Assembly: GCF_003116035.1 (NCBI RefSeq)
Contig: NZ_LGQW01000015.1
Coordinates: 2,018,892-2,082,891 of the forward strand
Length of the DNA: 64,000 bases
Origin: Azospirillum sp. TSH64
GTDB lineage: Bacteria > Pseudomonadota > Alphaproteobacteria > Azospirillales > Azospirillaceae
Direction: 5' to 3'
Numbering within the stretch: the first letter of the stretch is position 1; every line of letters starts with the position of its first letter. A model generated the notes under the pieces. That model had not been told where the DNA came from, searched no databases, and was given only the letters and a program-made list of their open reading frames with translations. Position numbers and translations under genes: made by a program. Of the stretch, positions 24,817-33,744 are shown piece after piece.

Positions 24817-26070
24817 TCACCGCCGCTGCGGCATGGCCCGGCCAAGCGCCTCGATCAGGCGGTCGACCTCGTCCAGCGTGTTGTAATGGACCAGCGACAC
24901 GCGGATCACGCCGTTGACCGCGGCCAGCCCCAGCGTCTCGATCAGGCGCTTGGCATAGAAATCGCCGAAGCGGATGCCGATCATCGCCGCATCGACCGCG
25001 CCCACCACCTCGTCCGACCGGTATCCGTCCACCACGAAGCTGATGGTCGGCACCCGCAGGGAGCGGTCGGCGGCGGCATGGCCGATGACCCTCACATCGT
25101 TGCGTCCGCGCAGATAGGCGAGCAGCCGTTCGGCAAGCGCCTCCTCATGGGCGGCGATGGCGTCGAAGGCTGCCACGATTTTGGCCCGGCGCGGTCCGGC
25201 GGCACCGCAGTGCTCGCCGAGCTCGGCAAGGTAATCGACAATGCCGGTGCAGCCGACGGCGAGTTCGTAATTCACGTTGCCGGGCTGGAGCTTGTAGGGG
25301 ATCACGGAACGGTCGATGAAATAATGGTTGAGGCTGGGCAGCGCCGCCAGATGCTCGTGCTTGCCGTAAAGAACGGCGAAATGGGGGCCGTAGACCTTGT
25401 AGAAGCTAAAGACATAGTAATCGACGTCCCAGCCGGCGACATCCACTGCGCGGTGCGGGGCGTAGGCGACAGCGTCGACCAGCAGCTTCGCGCCGTGCCG
25501 GTGCACCAGCCGGGCGATTTCGGCCACCGGGTTGATGGTGCCGAGGATGTTCGAGGCATGGGTGACGCAGACGAGCCGCGTGCGCCCGTTCAGCAGCGGT
25601 TCGAGATCGTCCAGCGCCAGTTCCAGGCTGTCGGGGCGGACGGCCCAGGTCCGGATCACGGCGCCCTTCTCCTCCAGCTTGCGCCAGGGGCCGATGTTGG
25701 CCTCGTGATCGGAGTTGGTGACGACGATCTCGTCGCCGGGCCGGATCTGTTCGGCCATCGCCGCCGACAGGGTGTAGAGCAGGGCCGTGGTGCTTCCGCC
25801 CATGACCACCTCGTCCGGCCGCTTGGCGCCGATCAGCTCGGCGATGTCGGCATGGGCGTCGGCGACCCGCGCGCCGGATTGCCGCGACACGGCGTAGCTG
25901 GCCCCCAGCTGCACGTTGCTGGTCAGCAGATAATCCCGGATGCGGTCGGCGACACGCGCCAGCGTCTGGGAACCCCCGGCATTGTCCATGAAGATCCAGT
26001 CACCGGCGAGCGCCGGGAACTGGGCGCGGACAAAGGACAGATCGAGCGGGGAGGTCGTCACGTTCGACAC
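24817..26070 (-). CDS. Class V aminotransferase / cysteine desulfurase-like PLP enzyme
   Basis: A 417-residue fold-type I PLP enzyme. FMDNAGGSQTLARV opens the domain. The cofactor-binding Lys is in FSFYKVYGPHFAVLYG, preceded by LLVDAVAYAPHRAVDV. It most resembles the cysteine desulfurase-like subfamily of unknown substrate rather than IscS or SufS. The start is GTG at 26070, chosen because GAAGGA lies nine bases upstream and the residues before it are Arg/Pro-rich. Its position between hydantoinase and AllA-like genes suggests a role in nitrogen-compound breakdown. Confidence 0.82.
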   Translation of the reverse strand: MSNVTTSPLDLSFVRAQFPALAGDWIFMDNAGGSQTLARVADRIRDYLLTSNVQLGASYAVSRQSGARVADAHADIAELIGAKRPDEVVMGGSTTALLYTLSAAMAEQIRPGDEIVVTNSDHEANIGPWRKLEEKGAVIRTWAVRPDSLELALDDLEPLLNGRTRLVCVTHASNILGTINPVAEIARLVHRHGAKLLVDAVAYAPHRAVDVAGWDVDYYVFSFYKVYGPHFAVLYGKHEHLAALPSLNHYFIDRSVIPYKLQPGNVNYELAVGCTGIVDYLAELGEHCGAAGPRRAKIVAAFDAIAAHEEALAERLLAYLRGRNDVRVIGHAAADRSLRVPTISFVVDGYRSDEVVGAVDAAMIGIRFGDFYAKRLIETLGLAAVNGVIRVSLVHYNTLDEVDRLIEALGRAMPQRR

Positions 26071-26087
26071 GGGTTCAATTCCTTCGG

Positions 26088-26615
26088 TCAGATCGCGGCG
26101 GCGTGGTCGGCGACCAGCAGCGGCACGGACAGGGAGACGACGCGGCAGTCGGCGTCGGGATCGGGGGCGCGCCACATCATCATGGCGAAGTCGGCGGTCT
26201 CGTCGAGAGCCACAAGCGGACAGTGCCAGACGCCACCGGCATAGGTAATCGCCTGATCGGGACCGGCGACGAAGGCACGGGCGGTCTCCGGATCCGGGTC
26301 GCCCCCGTCGTCGGCCAGGGCGGCCACCACCAGGAAGCGCCCGCCGGTCATCGGAACGAATGTCTGGCTGCTGAGCGGGTGCTGTTCCATCGCCGTCACG
26401 GCGAAGGGCAGCCGTGACGGGGTGATGCGGTAGAGCGCCAGCACCGGCGGCAGCGGCTCACCGGCAAAGCCCAGCCCATGCTCGGCGTCATAGCGGATGC
26501 CGCGCCCGTCATTGACCAGGGACGACCGGCCCATTCCGGCGGAAAGCACCGTGCCGAACGGGGCGAAGGTGTCGCCGGTCAGCGGCACCGCCGGGATGAT
26601 CTTCGCGGCGCTCAA
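26088..26615 (-). CDS. Ureidoglycolate lyase (AllA-like)
   Basis: A 175-residue cupin-like protein of the AllA family, which converts ureidoglycolate to glyoxylate and urea. Recognisable segments are [33 protein letters not shown] and the C-terminal [13 protein letters not shown] with metal-site-like residues. Its start overlaps the end of the ABC ATPase gene by 4 bp. No allantoinase or allantoate amidohydrolase lies beside it, so the true substrate may be another ureido acid. Confidence 0.85.
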   Translation of the reverse strand: MSAAKIIPAVPLTGDTFAPFGTVLSAGMGRSSLVNDGRGIRYDAEHGLGFAGEPLPPVLALYRITPSRLPFAVTAMEQHPLSSQTFVPMTGGRFLVVAALADDGGDPDPETARAFVAGPDQAITYAGGVWHCPLVALDETADFAMMMWRAPDPDADCRVVSLSVPLLVADHAAAI

Positions 26616-27406
26616 TGGTTCAGGACCGCTTGCAGGAAGGCACGGGCGCGCTCTTCCTTGGGTGCGGAGAAGAAGGCTTCCGGCTTCGCCTCCTCGACGA
26701 TCTGGCCGCGCTCCATGAAGATGACGCGGTCGGCCACGCGGCGGGCGAAGCCCATTTCGTGGGTGACCACCACCATCGTGACGCCGGTGCGGGCCAGCGA
26801 CTGCATGACGTCCAGCACCTCGCCGACCATCTCCGGATCGAGTGCCGAGGTCGGCTCGTCAAACAACAGGATCTTGGGCTCCATCGCCAGCGCGCGCGCG
26901 ATGGCAACGCGCTGCTGCTGGCCGCCCGACAGCTGGCCGGGGAACTTGCCGGCCTGTTCGGCGATGCCGACGCGGGTCAGCAGTTCCATGGCCCTCTCCT
27001 CGGCGGCCTTGGGCGCCAGCTTGCGCACCCGGATCGGCGCCAGCGCGACATTGCGCAGCACGGTCATGTGGGGGAACAGGTTGAAGCTCTGGAACACCAT
27101 CCCGACCTCGCTGCGGACGGCAGCCAGATTGGGACCGGGCCGGACGGCGACGTCGTCCACCGTCACCGTTCCGGAATCGTAGGTCTCCAGCAGGTTGATG
27201 CAGCGGATCAGGGTCGATTTCCCCGACCCCGACGGGCCGAGCAGAACGACCACCTCGCCTTCCGCGACATCGAGGTTGATGCCGGAAAGGGCGCAGAAGC
27301 TGCCATACATCTTGCGCAGGTCGCGGATGGCGATGATCGGCCGGGCGGCCGGGCGCGCGGATGCCGCCCTGCCCGCTTTCCCCGCCTGCATATCGTTGAT
27401 CTGCAT
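26612..27406 (-). CDS. Polar amino acid ABC transporter ATPase
   Basis: A 264-residue ATPase of the GlnQ/HisP class with Walker [11 protein letters not shown]-loop [16 protein letters not shown], signature LSGGQQQR, Walker [16 protein letters not shown] and switch His in [11 protein letters not shown] chose the start MQINDMQ at 27406, one base after the permease stop codon; the preceding in-frame residues are out of character. It energises uptake by the adjacent permease and binding protein. Confidence 0.93.
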   Translation of the reverse strand: MQINDMQAGKAGRAASARPAARPIIAIRDLRKMYGSFCALSGINLDVAEGEVVVLLGPSGSGKSTLIRCINLLETYDSGTVTVDDVAVRPGPNLAAVRSEVGMVFQSFNLFPHMTVLRNVALAPIRVRKLAPKAAEERAMELLTRVGIAEQAGKFPGQLSGGQQQRVAIARALAMEPKILLFDEPTSALDPEMVGEVLDVMQSLARTGVTMVVVTHEMGFARRVADRVIFMERGQIVEEAKPEAFFSAPKEERARAFLQAVLNH

Positions 27407-27407
27407 G

Positions 27408-28097
27408 TCAACGGCGCTCCTTGGCGAAGTGTTTTTCCAGCGTGCCCACGGCGCGCACCATCGGCAGGAGCAGCAGCACATAGAGCGCGGCGGCGCCGAT
27501 CAGCGGCGTCGGGTTCGCCGCCAGCGCCTGGGCCTGCGTCGCCTGCTTCAGAAGGTCCGGCATCGCGACGACGGAGGCGAGTGCGGTGTCCTTCATCACG
27601 TTGATGCAGTTGCTGGTCATCGGCGGAATGACGATGCGGACGGCCTGCGGCAGGACGATGTCCCCCATCATGCTCCAATAGGACAGGCCGAGCGCTTGGC
27701 TGGCCTCGAACTGGCCGCGAGGGATCGCCTGGATGCCGGCCCGCAGGATTTCAGCGCTGTAGGCGGCGCTGACCAGCGACAGGGCGGTGGTGGCCGATGC
27801 GAAGGGGGAAAGCCGGATGCCGACGAACGGCAGGGCGTAATAGACGATGACCAGAAGCACCAGGATGGGAATGGCGCGGAACAGGTCGATGTAGAGCACC
27901 CACAGCCCGCTCAGGGCAGGCGGGCCGTAAAGACGCAGAAGAGCGAGGACCAAACCTCCGACCAGGCCGAGCACGATGCTGAGAATCCCCAGCGACAGCG
28001 TGGTTCCCAACCCCATCAGCAGGAGCGGCAGCGAATCCCACAGCACCCTTCCATTGAAGAAGGTGTCGATCAAATCCATGAGAGAATGTCCAGGCAT
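27408..28097 (-). CDS. Polar amino acid ABC transporter permease
   Basis: A 229-residue inner-membrane protein of the HisM/GlnP family with about five hydrophobic segments, the family stretch [21 protein letters not shown], and the EAA-type loop [28 protein letters not shown] that contacts the ATPase. The start may be 28097 or MDLIDTFF at 28079. Only one permease is encoded, so the channel is probably a homodimer. Confidence 0.92.
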   Translation of the reverse strand: MPGHSLMDLIDTFFNGRVLWDSLPLLLMGLGTTLSLGILSIVLGLVGGLVLALLRLYGPPALSGLWVLYIDLFRAIPILVLLVIVYYALPFVGIRLSPFASATTALSLVSAAYSAEILRAGIQAIPRGQFEASQALGLSYWSMMGDIVLPQAVRIVIPPMTSNCINVMKDTALASVVAMPDLLKQATQAQALAANPTPLIGAAALYVLLLLPMVRAVGTLEKHFAKERR

Positions 28098-28183
28098 GGG
28101 CCGGGCACGCGCAACTCAGGCGCCGTGTGCCCGGCCATGGCATCCGATGACGGAGTTTCCAATGGCGGTAAGTCAGTCCGCGC

Positions 28184-28984
28184 TCAGGACTTCTTCGGGA
28201 TGTCGAGAACCTTGGCGGTGCTGCCATCGGCATCCGGCTTCACGCCGAACCACTTCTCATGCAGGGCGGCCAGGGTGCCGTCCTTCTTCATCGCGGTGAT
28301 CTGGTCGTTGACGGCGGGCAGCAGCGGGCTGTCCTTGGCGAACATTACGGAATAGCGCTCGCCGGTCGGGATGCGCTGGACCACTTTGAACTGCGGCTTG
28401 TCCTTGGTGTAGTAGAGCAAGGCCGGAATGTCGCTGATGTAGCCGTCCAGGCGCCCGGCCCCGAGGTCGAGCATCGCCGGTTGCAGCCCTTCATAGCGGC
28501 GGACATCGCCGAAGCTGTATTTGGCCTGGTTCTGGTTCACCCACATGTCGCCGGTGGAACCGGTATCGACGCCCAGCGACTTGCCCTTCAGATCGTCGAC
28601 GCTCTTGATCGGGGTGTTCGCCCGCACGGTCAGCGACTGGTCGCTGTCATAGTAGGGCTGGGCGAAGGACACCGAGTCCAGCCGCTTGTCGGTGATGGTG
28701 ATCGACGAGATCGCCATGGCGATCCGGCCCGACTGGACGGCGGAGAACAGGCCGTTGAAGGGGATGTTGACGATCTCCACGGTCTTACCCAGGCGCTTGG
28801 CCGCCTCGTTGACCACATCGATCTCGAAGCCGACGAACTTGCCGGTCGCGTCCTGGAACTCCCACGGGACGTTGCCGATGTTGGCGCCGACGGCGAGGTC
28901 GGCGGCGCGGGCCGGTGCGAAGCCGCCCCAGACGGTGGCGGAGGCCGCGGCGAAGAGAGCGAGTTTGAGGATCTGTCTGCGCAT
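28184..28984 (-). CDS. Amino acid ABC transporter substrate-binding protein
   Basis: A 266-residue periplasmic binding protein of family 3. The signal peptide MRRQILKLALFAAASATVWG ends near APARAAD. The mature part has VPWEFQDATGKFVGFEIDVV, MAISSITITDKRLDSVSFAQ and KGKSLGVDTGSTG, all typical of cystine/glutamine/histidine-type receptors. The start at 28984 fits the signal peptide. It is the first gene of the minus-strand operon. A divergent FadR-type regulator lies upstream. Confidence 0.92.
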   Translation of the reverse strand: MRRQILKLALFAAASATVWGGFAPARAADLAVGANIGNVPWEFQDATGKFVGFEIDVVNEAAKRLGKTVEIVNIPFNGLFSAVQSGRIAMAISSITITDKRLDSVSFAQPYYDSDQSLTVRANTPIKSVDDLKGKSLGVDTGSTGDMWVNQNQAKYSFGDVRRYEGLQPAMLDLGAGRLDGYISDIPALLYYTKDKPQFKVVQRIPTGERYSVMFAKDSPLLPAVNDQITAMKKDGTLAALHEKWFGVKPDADGSTAKVLDIPKKS

Positions 28985-29062
28985 GGCTGTACCTGCGTCT
29001 CCCTGCATGGGTGGGTGAATGCCTGACGCGAATCCCTGAAAGCCGGTTTTGTCGTTTTCTTT

Positions 29063-29091
29063 GGTCTGAGAGGCCATACCGGTCTGACCAG
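29063..29091. promoter_or_regulatory. Candidate FadR/GntR operator pair
   Basis: The divergent 192-bp spacer holds CCGGTCTGACCAG (29079-29091), an imperfect 6-1-6 palindrome of the TGGTCnGACC type bound by FadR-subfamily regulators. A second copy of the core GGTCTGA begins 18 bp earlier at 29063. Both lie between the binding-protein gene and the GntR gene, so autoregulation and control of the transporter operon are likely. Confidence 0.5.
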
Positions 29092-29176
29092 TTGGATTGC
29101 ACGCCCTTTCTGGGCTATTGTCAAGGCGTCGCGTGGGGCACCCCGGCAAGAGCAACGACAGACAGGGATCGGCAGG

Positions 29177-29896
29177 ATGCGTGGACGGCTGTTGGTGCCA
29201 CAGGCGGCGGTCGAGAAGATCCGCCGGATCATCGACGAACAGGGGCTGCGTCCGGGCGACCAGCTGCCGCCCCAGCGCGAGCTTGCCGAGAGGCTGAGCA
29301 TCAGCCGGGCATCGCTGCGCGAGGCGCTGTCGGCGCTGGAAACGCTCGGCATGATCCGGATTGAGGTGGGGCGCGGCGTCTTTCTCACCGACGGCAAGCC
29401 GCCGGACCCGGTCGCCGCCTGGCGGTTCGCCGACCTCTACTCACCGCGTGAAGTCTACGAGGCGCGTCTGGCGTTGGAGCCCCACGCCGCCCAGCTTGCC
29501 GCCATCGCCCTGCCCGCGGCCACGCTTGAAACGCTGGCCAGCACGCTGGTGCGGATGCGCAGCGCCTTCGAGTCGCACGACTTCGCCCAGGCCGGGGTGG
29601 AGGACAGCAAGTTCCACCACCTGATCGTCGAAGGCTGCGGCAACCGTATGGTCCTGGACCTGTTCCGGACGGTCGATGCGGTGGTCACCGAGATCCAGAC
29701 GCTTCCCTTCGCCCAGGAGGACCGCATCTGGGAAACCCTGGAGGAGCACGAGCGGATTTTAAAGGCCTTGCAGACACGCGACAGCGCCCGCGCAGCACAG
29801 GCGATGTCCGACCACATCACCGGTGCCGCGGGGCGCCTGGGCATCCTGCTGGGTGCCGGGAGAGCTGCCGAACCCGTGGCCGGCAGCTCCCTGTAG
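29177..29896 (+). CDS. FadR-subfamily GntR transcriptional regulator
   Basis: A 239-residue regulator. Residues 9-73 form a winged helix-turn-helix (LRPGDQLPPQRELAERLSIS, then SRASLREALSALETLGMI, with the wing GRGVFLTDG). Residues 90-225 form an all-helical FCD ligand domain with metal-type ligands in KFHHLIVEGCGN and a His in SDHITGAAGR. It is divergent from the hydantoinase/ABC operon, whose expression it probably represses until a ureido acid or amino acid binds. Confidence 0.9.
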   Translation: MRGRLLVPQAAVEKIRRIIDEQGLRPGDQLPPQRELAERLSISRASLREALSALETLGMIRIEVGRGVFLTDGKPPDPVAAWRFADLYSPREVYEARLALEPHAAQLAAIALPAATLETLASTLVRMRSAFESHDFAQAGVEDSKFHHLIVEGCGNRMVLDLFRTVDAVVTEIQTLPFAQEDRIWETLEEHERILKALQTRDSARAAQAMSDHITGAAGRLGILLGAGRAAEPVAGSSL

Positions 29897-29905
29897 GGGA
29901 TCGGC

Positions 29906-31186
29906 TCAGCCCGCGAACCAGCGGGCCGGCACCATCACCAGCGACGGGAACAGCACCAGCAGGGTCAGCACCAGAAGCTGCGCCAGCAGGAAGGGCCAGA
30001 CGCCGCGCATCAGGCTGCCCATGTTCAGCTTCGCCACGCCGGCCACCACGTTCAGCACGGTGCCGACCGGCGGGGTGATCAGGCCGATGGCGTTGTTGAT
30101 GATGAACAGCACGCCGAAATAGACGGGGTCGATCCCGGCCTGCTTGATCACCGGCATCAGGACCGGAGTCAGGATCAGGATGGTCGGCGTCATGTCCATC
30201 GCCGTCCCGACGATCACCACCAGCACCATGATAGCGGCCATCAGCAAGGTCGGGCTGCCCATGAAGGGCTCCAGCATCTCGCCGACCTGGGCCGGCAGAT
30301 TGGCGATGGTGATCATCCAGGCCGACACCATGGCGGCGGCGACCAGGAACATCACCACCGCGGTGGTGGTGGCCGCCGAGGCGAACAGGTCGAACAGTTG
30401 CGACGGCTTCAGTTCGCGATAGACCACCACGGCGACGAACAGCGCATAAACCGCCGCGACCACAGCCGCCTCGGTGGGCGTGAAGATGCCGAACTTCAGG
30501 CCGAAGATGATGATGCCCGGCAGCATCAGCGCCCAGAAGCCATCCTTCACCGCCGCCGCGACCTCGCCCTTCGTCGCACGCGGCGGCGGGGCCAGGTCCT
30601 CGTGACGGACCACCAGCCACCAAGCGGCGACCAGCCCCAGACCCAGCATCAGGCCCGGGAAGATGCCGGCCAGGAACAACTTGGTGATCGACACGTTGGC
30701 CGCGACGCCAAACAGGATGAAGCCGATGCTGGGCGGAATGATCGGCGCGATGATGCCGCCGGCTGCGATCAGCCCGCAGGAGCGCGCCTTGTCATGGCCG
30801 GCCCGCACCATCATCGGCACCAGCAGGGCCGACAGGGCGGCGGCATCGGCCACCGCCGACCCGGACAGGCTGGCGAGGATGCAGGAGGCGAGAATCGCGA
30901 CGTAGCCGAGCCCGCCGCGGATATGGCCGACCAGCGCCATCGCCACGGCGACGATGCGCCGTGACAAGCCGCCGGCATTCATCACCTCGCCCGCCAGCAT
31001 GAAGAAGGGCACGGCGACCAGCGGGAAGCTGTCGGCGCCGTTGATGACGTTCTGGGCGACGATCTGGGCGTCGAACAGGTCGAGATGGAACATCAGCGCC
31101 ACGCCGCACAGCAGCAGCGCGAAGGCGATCGGCGTGCCGATGGCCATGGCCCCCAGCAGCGAGCCGAGAAAGACGGTGACGGTCAT
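29906..31186 (-). CDS. TRAP transporter large permease subunit
   Basis: A 426-residue DctM-type membrane protein with about 12 hydrophobic segments. It has the family signatures FPLVAVPFFMLAGEVMNAGGLSRR, SGSAVADAAALSALLVPMM and GGIIAPIIPPSIGFILFG. It forms the Na+-driven channel that works with the small subunit at 31222 and the receptor at 33745. It is the last gene of a minus-strand sugar/acid operon and ends close to the FadR-type gene. Confidence 0.93.
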   Translation of the reverse strand: MTVTVFLGSLLGAMAIGTPIAFALLLCGVALMFHLDLFDAQIVAQNVINGADSFPLVAVPFFMLAGEVMNAGGLSRRIVAVAMALVGHIRGGLGYVAILASCILASLSGSAVADAAALSALLVPMMVRAGHDKARSCGLIAAGGIIAPIIPPSIGFILFGVAANVSITKLFLAGIFPGLMLGLGLVAAWWLVVRHEDLAPPPRATKGEVAAAVKDGFWALMLPGIIIFGLKFGIFTPTEAAVVAAVYALFVAVVVYRELKPSQLFDLFASAATTTAVVMFLVAAAMVSAWMITIANLPAQVGEMLEPFMGSPTLLMAAIMVLVVIVGTAMDMTPTILILTPVLMPVIKQAGIDPVYFGVLFIINNAIGLITPPVGTVLNVVAGVAKLNMGSLMRGVWPFLLAQLLVLTLLVLFPSLVMVPARWFAG

Positions 31187-31221
31187 GGCAGAAACTCCTT
31201 GCCGCTCGGGCTATCTGGGGA

Positions 31222-31767
31222 TCAGGCCGGCCGGCCGGTGGGCGCATGCGTGGCGTCGGCCGTTTCCTCGGACTCCGTCACCGTGATCAGCTCGCCGTCC
31301 TTGAGGCGGCCGGTCAGAGCGCGAAGGAGGTTGAAGACCAGGATCACCAGCGCCAGGACGCCGAACACCACGCCGGAACCGTAGAAGAACCCCATCGAAA
31401 GGCCGGTGGCCGGCGCCGTCACCGACAGGTTGATCAGCGTCTGGTCCCAGCTGCCGCCGAGCAGCAGCCCGGTGGCGTAGATCATCAGCAGGTGGCTGAG
31501 GCAAAAGCAGACCAGCCGCCCCGTCCTGGGCAGCAGGGCGACCATGGTGTCCATGCCGAGATGGCCGTGCTTGTGCAGCGCCACCACCGCCCCCATGAAG
31601 GTCATCCAGACGAAGAGAAGCCGCGACAGCTCCTCCGACACCGTGATGCCGCTGTTGAAGCCGTAGCGCAGCACCACGTTGCCGAAGACCAGCACCAGCA
31701 TGCCGGCCAGACAGGCCACGATCGCGACCTTCAGAACGAAGACATACCCGTCGATGAAGCGGCCCAT
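31222..31767 (-). CDS. TRAP transporter small permease subunit
   Basis: A 181-residue DctQ-type protein with four hydrophobic helices. VVLRYGFNSGITVSEELSRL and KHGHLGMDTMVALLP are family hallmarks. A hydrophilic Glu/Thr-rich tail follows the last helix. It lies 35 bp before the large-subunit gene. Confidence 0.9.
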   Translation of the reverse strand: MGRFIDGYVFVLKVAIVACLAGMLVLVFGNVVLRYGFNSGITVSEELSRLLFVWMTFMGAVVALHKHGHLGMDTMVALLPRTGRLVCFCLSHLLMIYATGLLLGGSWDQTLINLSVTAPATGLSMGFFYGSGVVFGVLALVILVFNLLRALTGRLKDGELITVTESEETADATHAPTGRPA

Positions 31768-31810
31768 CCGTTCCTCCCCTAAAGCTCTTTTCGTTCAGGA
31801 CCCCGTCAGG

Positions 31811-32749
31811 TCATTCGGCCGGCAGGGCCGCGATCTTGGCGCGGAAGGCGTCGGTGCCGGCGACCACCTTGTCGAGCACCGCGTCGAGCGCCCAGAAGCG
31901 TTCGCGCACGTCATACTGGATCACGCGGCAGCGGATCGACCCGAAGGTGCCGAGGCGCTGGTGGTACATCTTGGCGAAGGCCGGATAGCCCAGGCTTTCC
32001 GACACTGCGGCCACCACCAGGAAGGTCGCCAGCTCGTCCGCCAGTTCGGGATGGCGGTCGCCATGCAGCCGCATCCAGCGGTAGAGGTCGGGGTGAATGT
32101 TGGTGAAGACGCCGGTGAAGCCCGGCGACCCGGCCCGCATGGCGTCGCGCGCGATGGCGGCGTTGGCGTTGATGATGGCGAGGCCGGAGCCCTCGGCGAT
32201 CTTCAGCCGGCGCTCGACCGTCGGCAGATCGCAGCTGACGTCCTTCAGCAGGACGAAGCGGCCGCTGTCGATGCACAGCCGCAGCTCCTCGTCACTCAGC
32301 AGCCGGCGGTAGGGCGCCGGGCATTCGTACAGCCCCAGCGGCATATCGCTCGGCAGACGCTCCAGCAGATGGGACAGGTGGCGGCGGAACGCCTCGGTTC
32401 CCTCGTTCTTCGGGTCGAGGTGGTTGGTCACCAGCACCAGCGCGTCGCCGCCGGTGGCGGCCATCGCCGTCAGTTCCTCGACCTGGGTGTCGAGGTCGTC
32501 GCTGATGTGGCCCGACACCACCACCGGGACCCGGCCGGCGACGGCGGCGACGACGAACTTCGCCAGATCGACCCGCTCGGCCAGCGACAGGAACTGCATC
32601 TCGCTGGACTGGCAGACGGCGAACAGGGCATCGGCGCCGTTGGCCAGATACCACTCGATCAGGCGGGCCAGCCCCGGATAATCGATCTCGCCGGCATCGG
32701 TGAAGGGGGTCAGCATCACCGGAATGATGCCGTCAATGCGCTGCGCCAT
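31811..32749 (-). CDS. DHDPS/N-acetylneuraminate lyase family aldolase
   Basis: A 312-residue TIM-barrel aldolase. The opening GIIPVMLTPFTDAGEIDYPG is typical of the family. LYECPAPYRR holds the catalytic Tyr region, and the Schiff-base Lys is in FVLLKDVSCD. QSSEMQFLSLAER replaces the usual GTTGE-type pyruvate-binding loop, which suggests a substrate other than those of DapA or NanA. The start at 32749 (MAQRIDG) fits the family. The TRAP transporter and PfkB kinase beside it point to breakdown of an imported sugar acid. Confidence 0.85.
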   Translation of the reverse strand: MAQRIDGIIPVMLTPFTDAGEIDYPGLARLIEWYLANGADALFAVCQSSEMQFLSLAERVDLAKFVVAAVAGRVPVVVSGHISDDLDTQVEELTAMAATGGDALVLVTNHLDPKNEGTEAFRRHLSHLLERLPSDMPLGLYECPAPYRRLLSDEELRLCIDSGRFVLLKDVSCDLPTVERRLKIAEGSGLAIINANAAIARDAMRAGSPGFTGVFTNIHPDLYRWMRLHGDRHPELADELATFLVVAAVSESLGYPAFAKMYHQRLGTFGSIRCRVIQYDVRERFWALDAVLDKVVAGTDAFRAKIAALPAE

Positions 32750-32804
32750 GGGAAGACTTCCAATCGGGAGGGAATGCGAAAGCAAGGGAATGGACGGGTG
32801 GCTG

Positions 32805-33716
32805 TCAGGCGACCGCCAGCCCGCCGAGTGCTCCGTCGGTTTCCGCCGCCGCCGGCAGGCTGGCCTGACCGCCGGCCCGCGTGCAGGACAGCGAAGCGGC
32901 GCAGGCGGCGCGGCGGATCGCCGCGGCGAGCGGCCGGCCGCGGTCCAGTTCGGCCGCCAGCACCCCGACGAAGCAATCGCCGGCTCCGGTGGTGTCGCGC
33001 ACGGCGACGGTGGGAGCCGGCTGACGGCCGCTGCCCTCCACCGCGCTGCCGTCGACAGACGACCATTCGACACCGTCGCCGCCCAGCGTGCGGATCACCG
33101 TGCCGCCCAACAAGGAGCGGAGCGACGCCGCGTCGCCGGCACATCCGAGATCGCCGGCCAGCCATGCCGCCTCATCCTCGTTCACCACAAGGATGTCGAC
33201 GGACTTCAGCACCGGCAGCGGCAGCGGGGCGGCCGGTGCGAGGTTCAGGATCACCCGTGCGCCCAGCCGGCGGGCGCGCAGGATCAGCGCCGCGGTCTCG
33301 CCGGGATCGGACTCCATCTGCACGATCAAAGTCGTGCCGGACGACAGAAGCGCGTCCTCGACCTGATCGGCGCGCGCCTGCAGGTTGGCCCCGCCGGCAA
33401 CGACGATCTGGTTGCGGCCCGCCGCATCGGTGCAGACGGCGGCGGTGCCGGTCGCCCGGTCTGTCACCGCAACGCGGGACAGATCGACACCGGCGCCGCG
33501 CAGCCCGCTCAGCGCGGTTTCCTTCAGCCCGTCGCCGCCGACGGCCCCGACCATCGTCACCGTGGCGCCATCGCGGGCGGCGGCGACGGCCTGGTTGGCC
33601 CCCTTGCCGCCGGGATGCAAGTCCAGCGACCGCGCCAGCAGGGTCTGCCCGGCAAGGGGCAAATCCTCCATGGCGAAGATCATGTCGAGGTTGATGGATC
33701 CGAAGACGACGATCAT
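32805..33716 (-). CDS. Ribokinase-like PfkB carbohydrate kinase
   Basis: A 303-residue kinase of the PfkB family. The N-terminal GSINLDMIFAMEDLPLAGQT and HPGGKGANQAVAAAR are typical of ribokinase. The C-terminal anion hole and catalytic Asp are in RDTTGAGDCFVG. It would phosphorylate a sugar taken up by the adjacent TRAP system; the sugar is not identifiable. It lies between the aldolase and the receptor gene on the minus strand. Confidence 0.9.
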   Translation of the reverse strand: MIVVFGSINLDMIFAMEDLPLAGQTLLARSLDLHPGGKGANQAVAAARDGATVTMVGAVGGDGLKETALSGLRGAGVDLSRVAVTDRATGTAAVCTDAAGRNQIVVAGGANLQARADQVEDALLSSGTTLIVQMESDPGETAALILRARRLGARVILNLAPAAPLPLPVLKSVDILVVNEDEAAWLAGDLGCAGDAASLRSLLGGTVIRTLGGDGVEWSSVDGSAVEGSGRQPAPTVAVRDTTGAGDCFVGVLAAELDRGRPLAAAIRRAACAASLSCTRAGGQASLPAAAETDGALGGLAVA

Positions 33717-33744
33717 GGCTCTGCTCCGCTGCCTTACCGCATCG

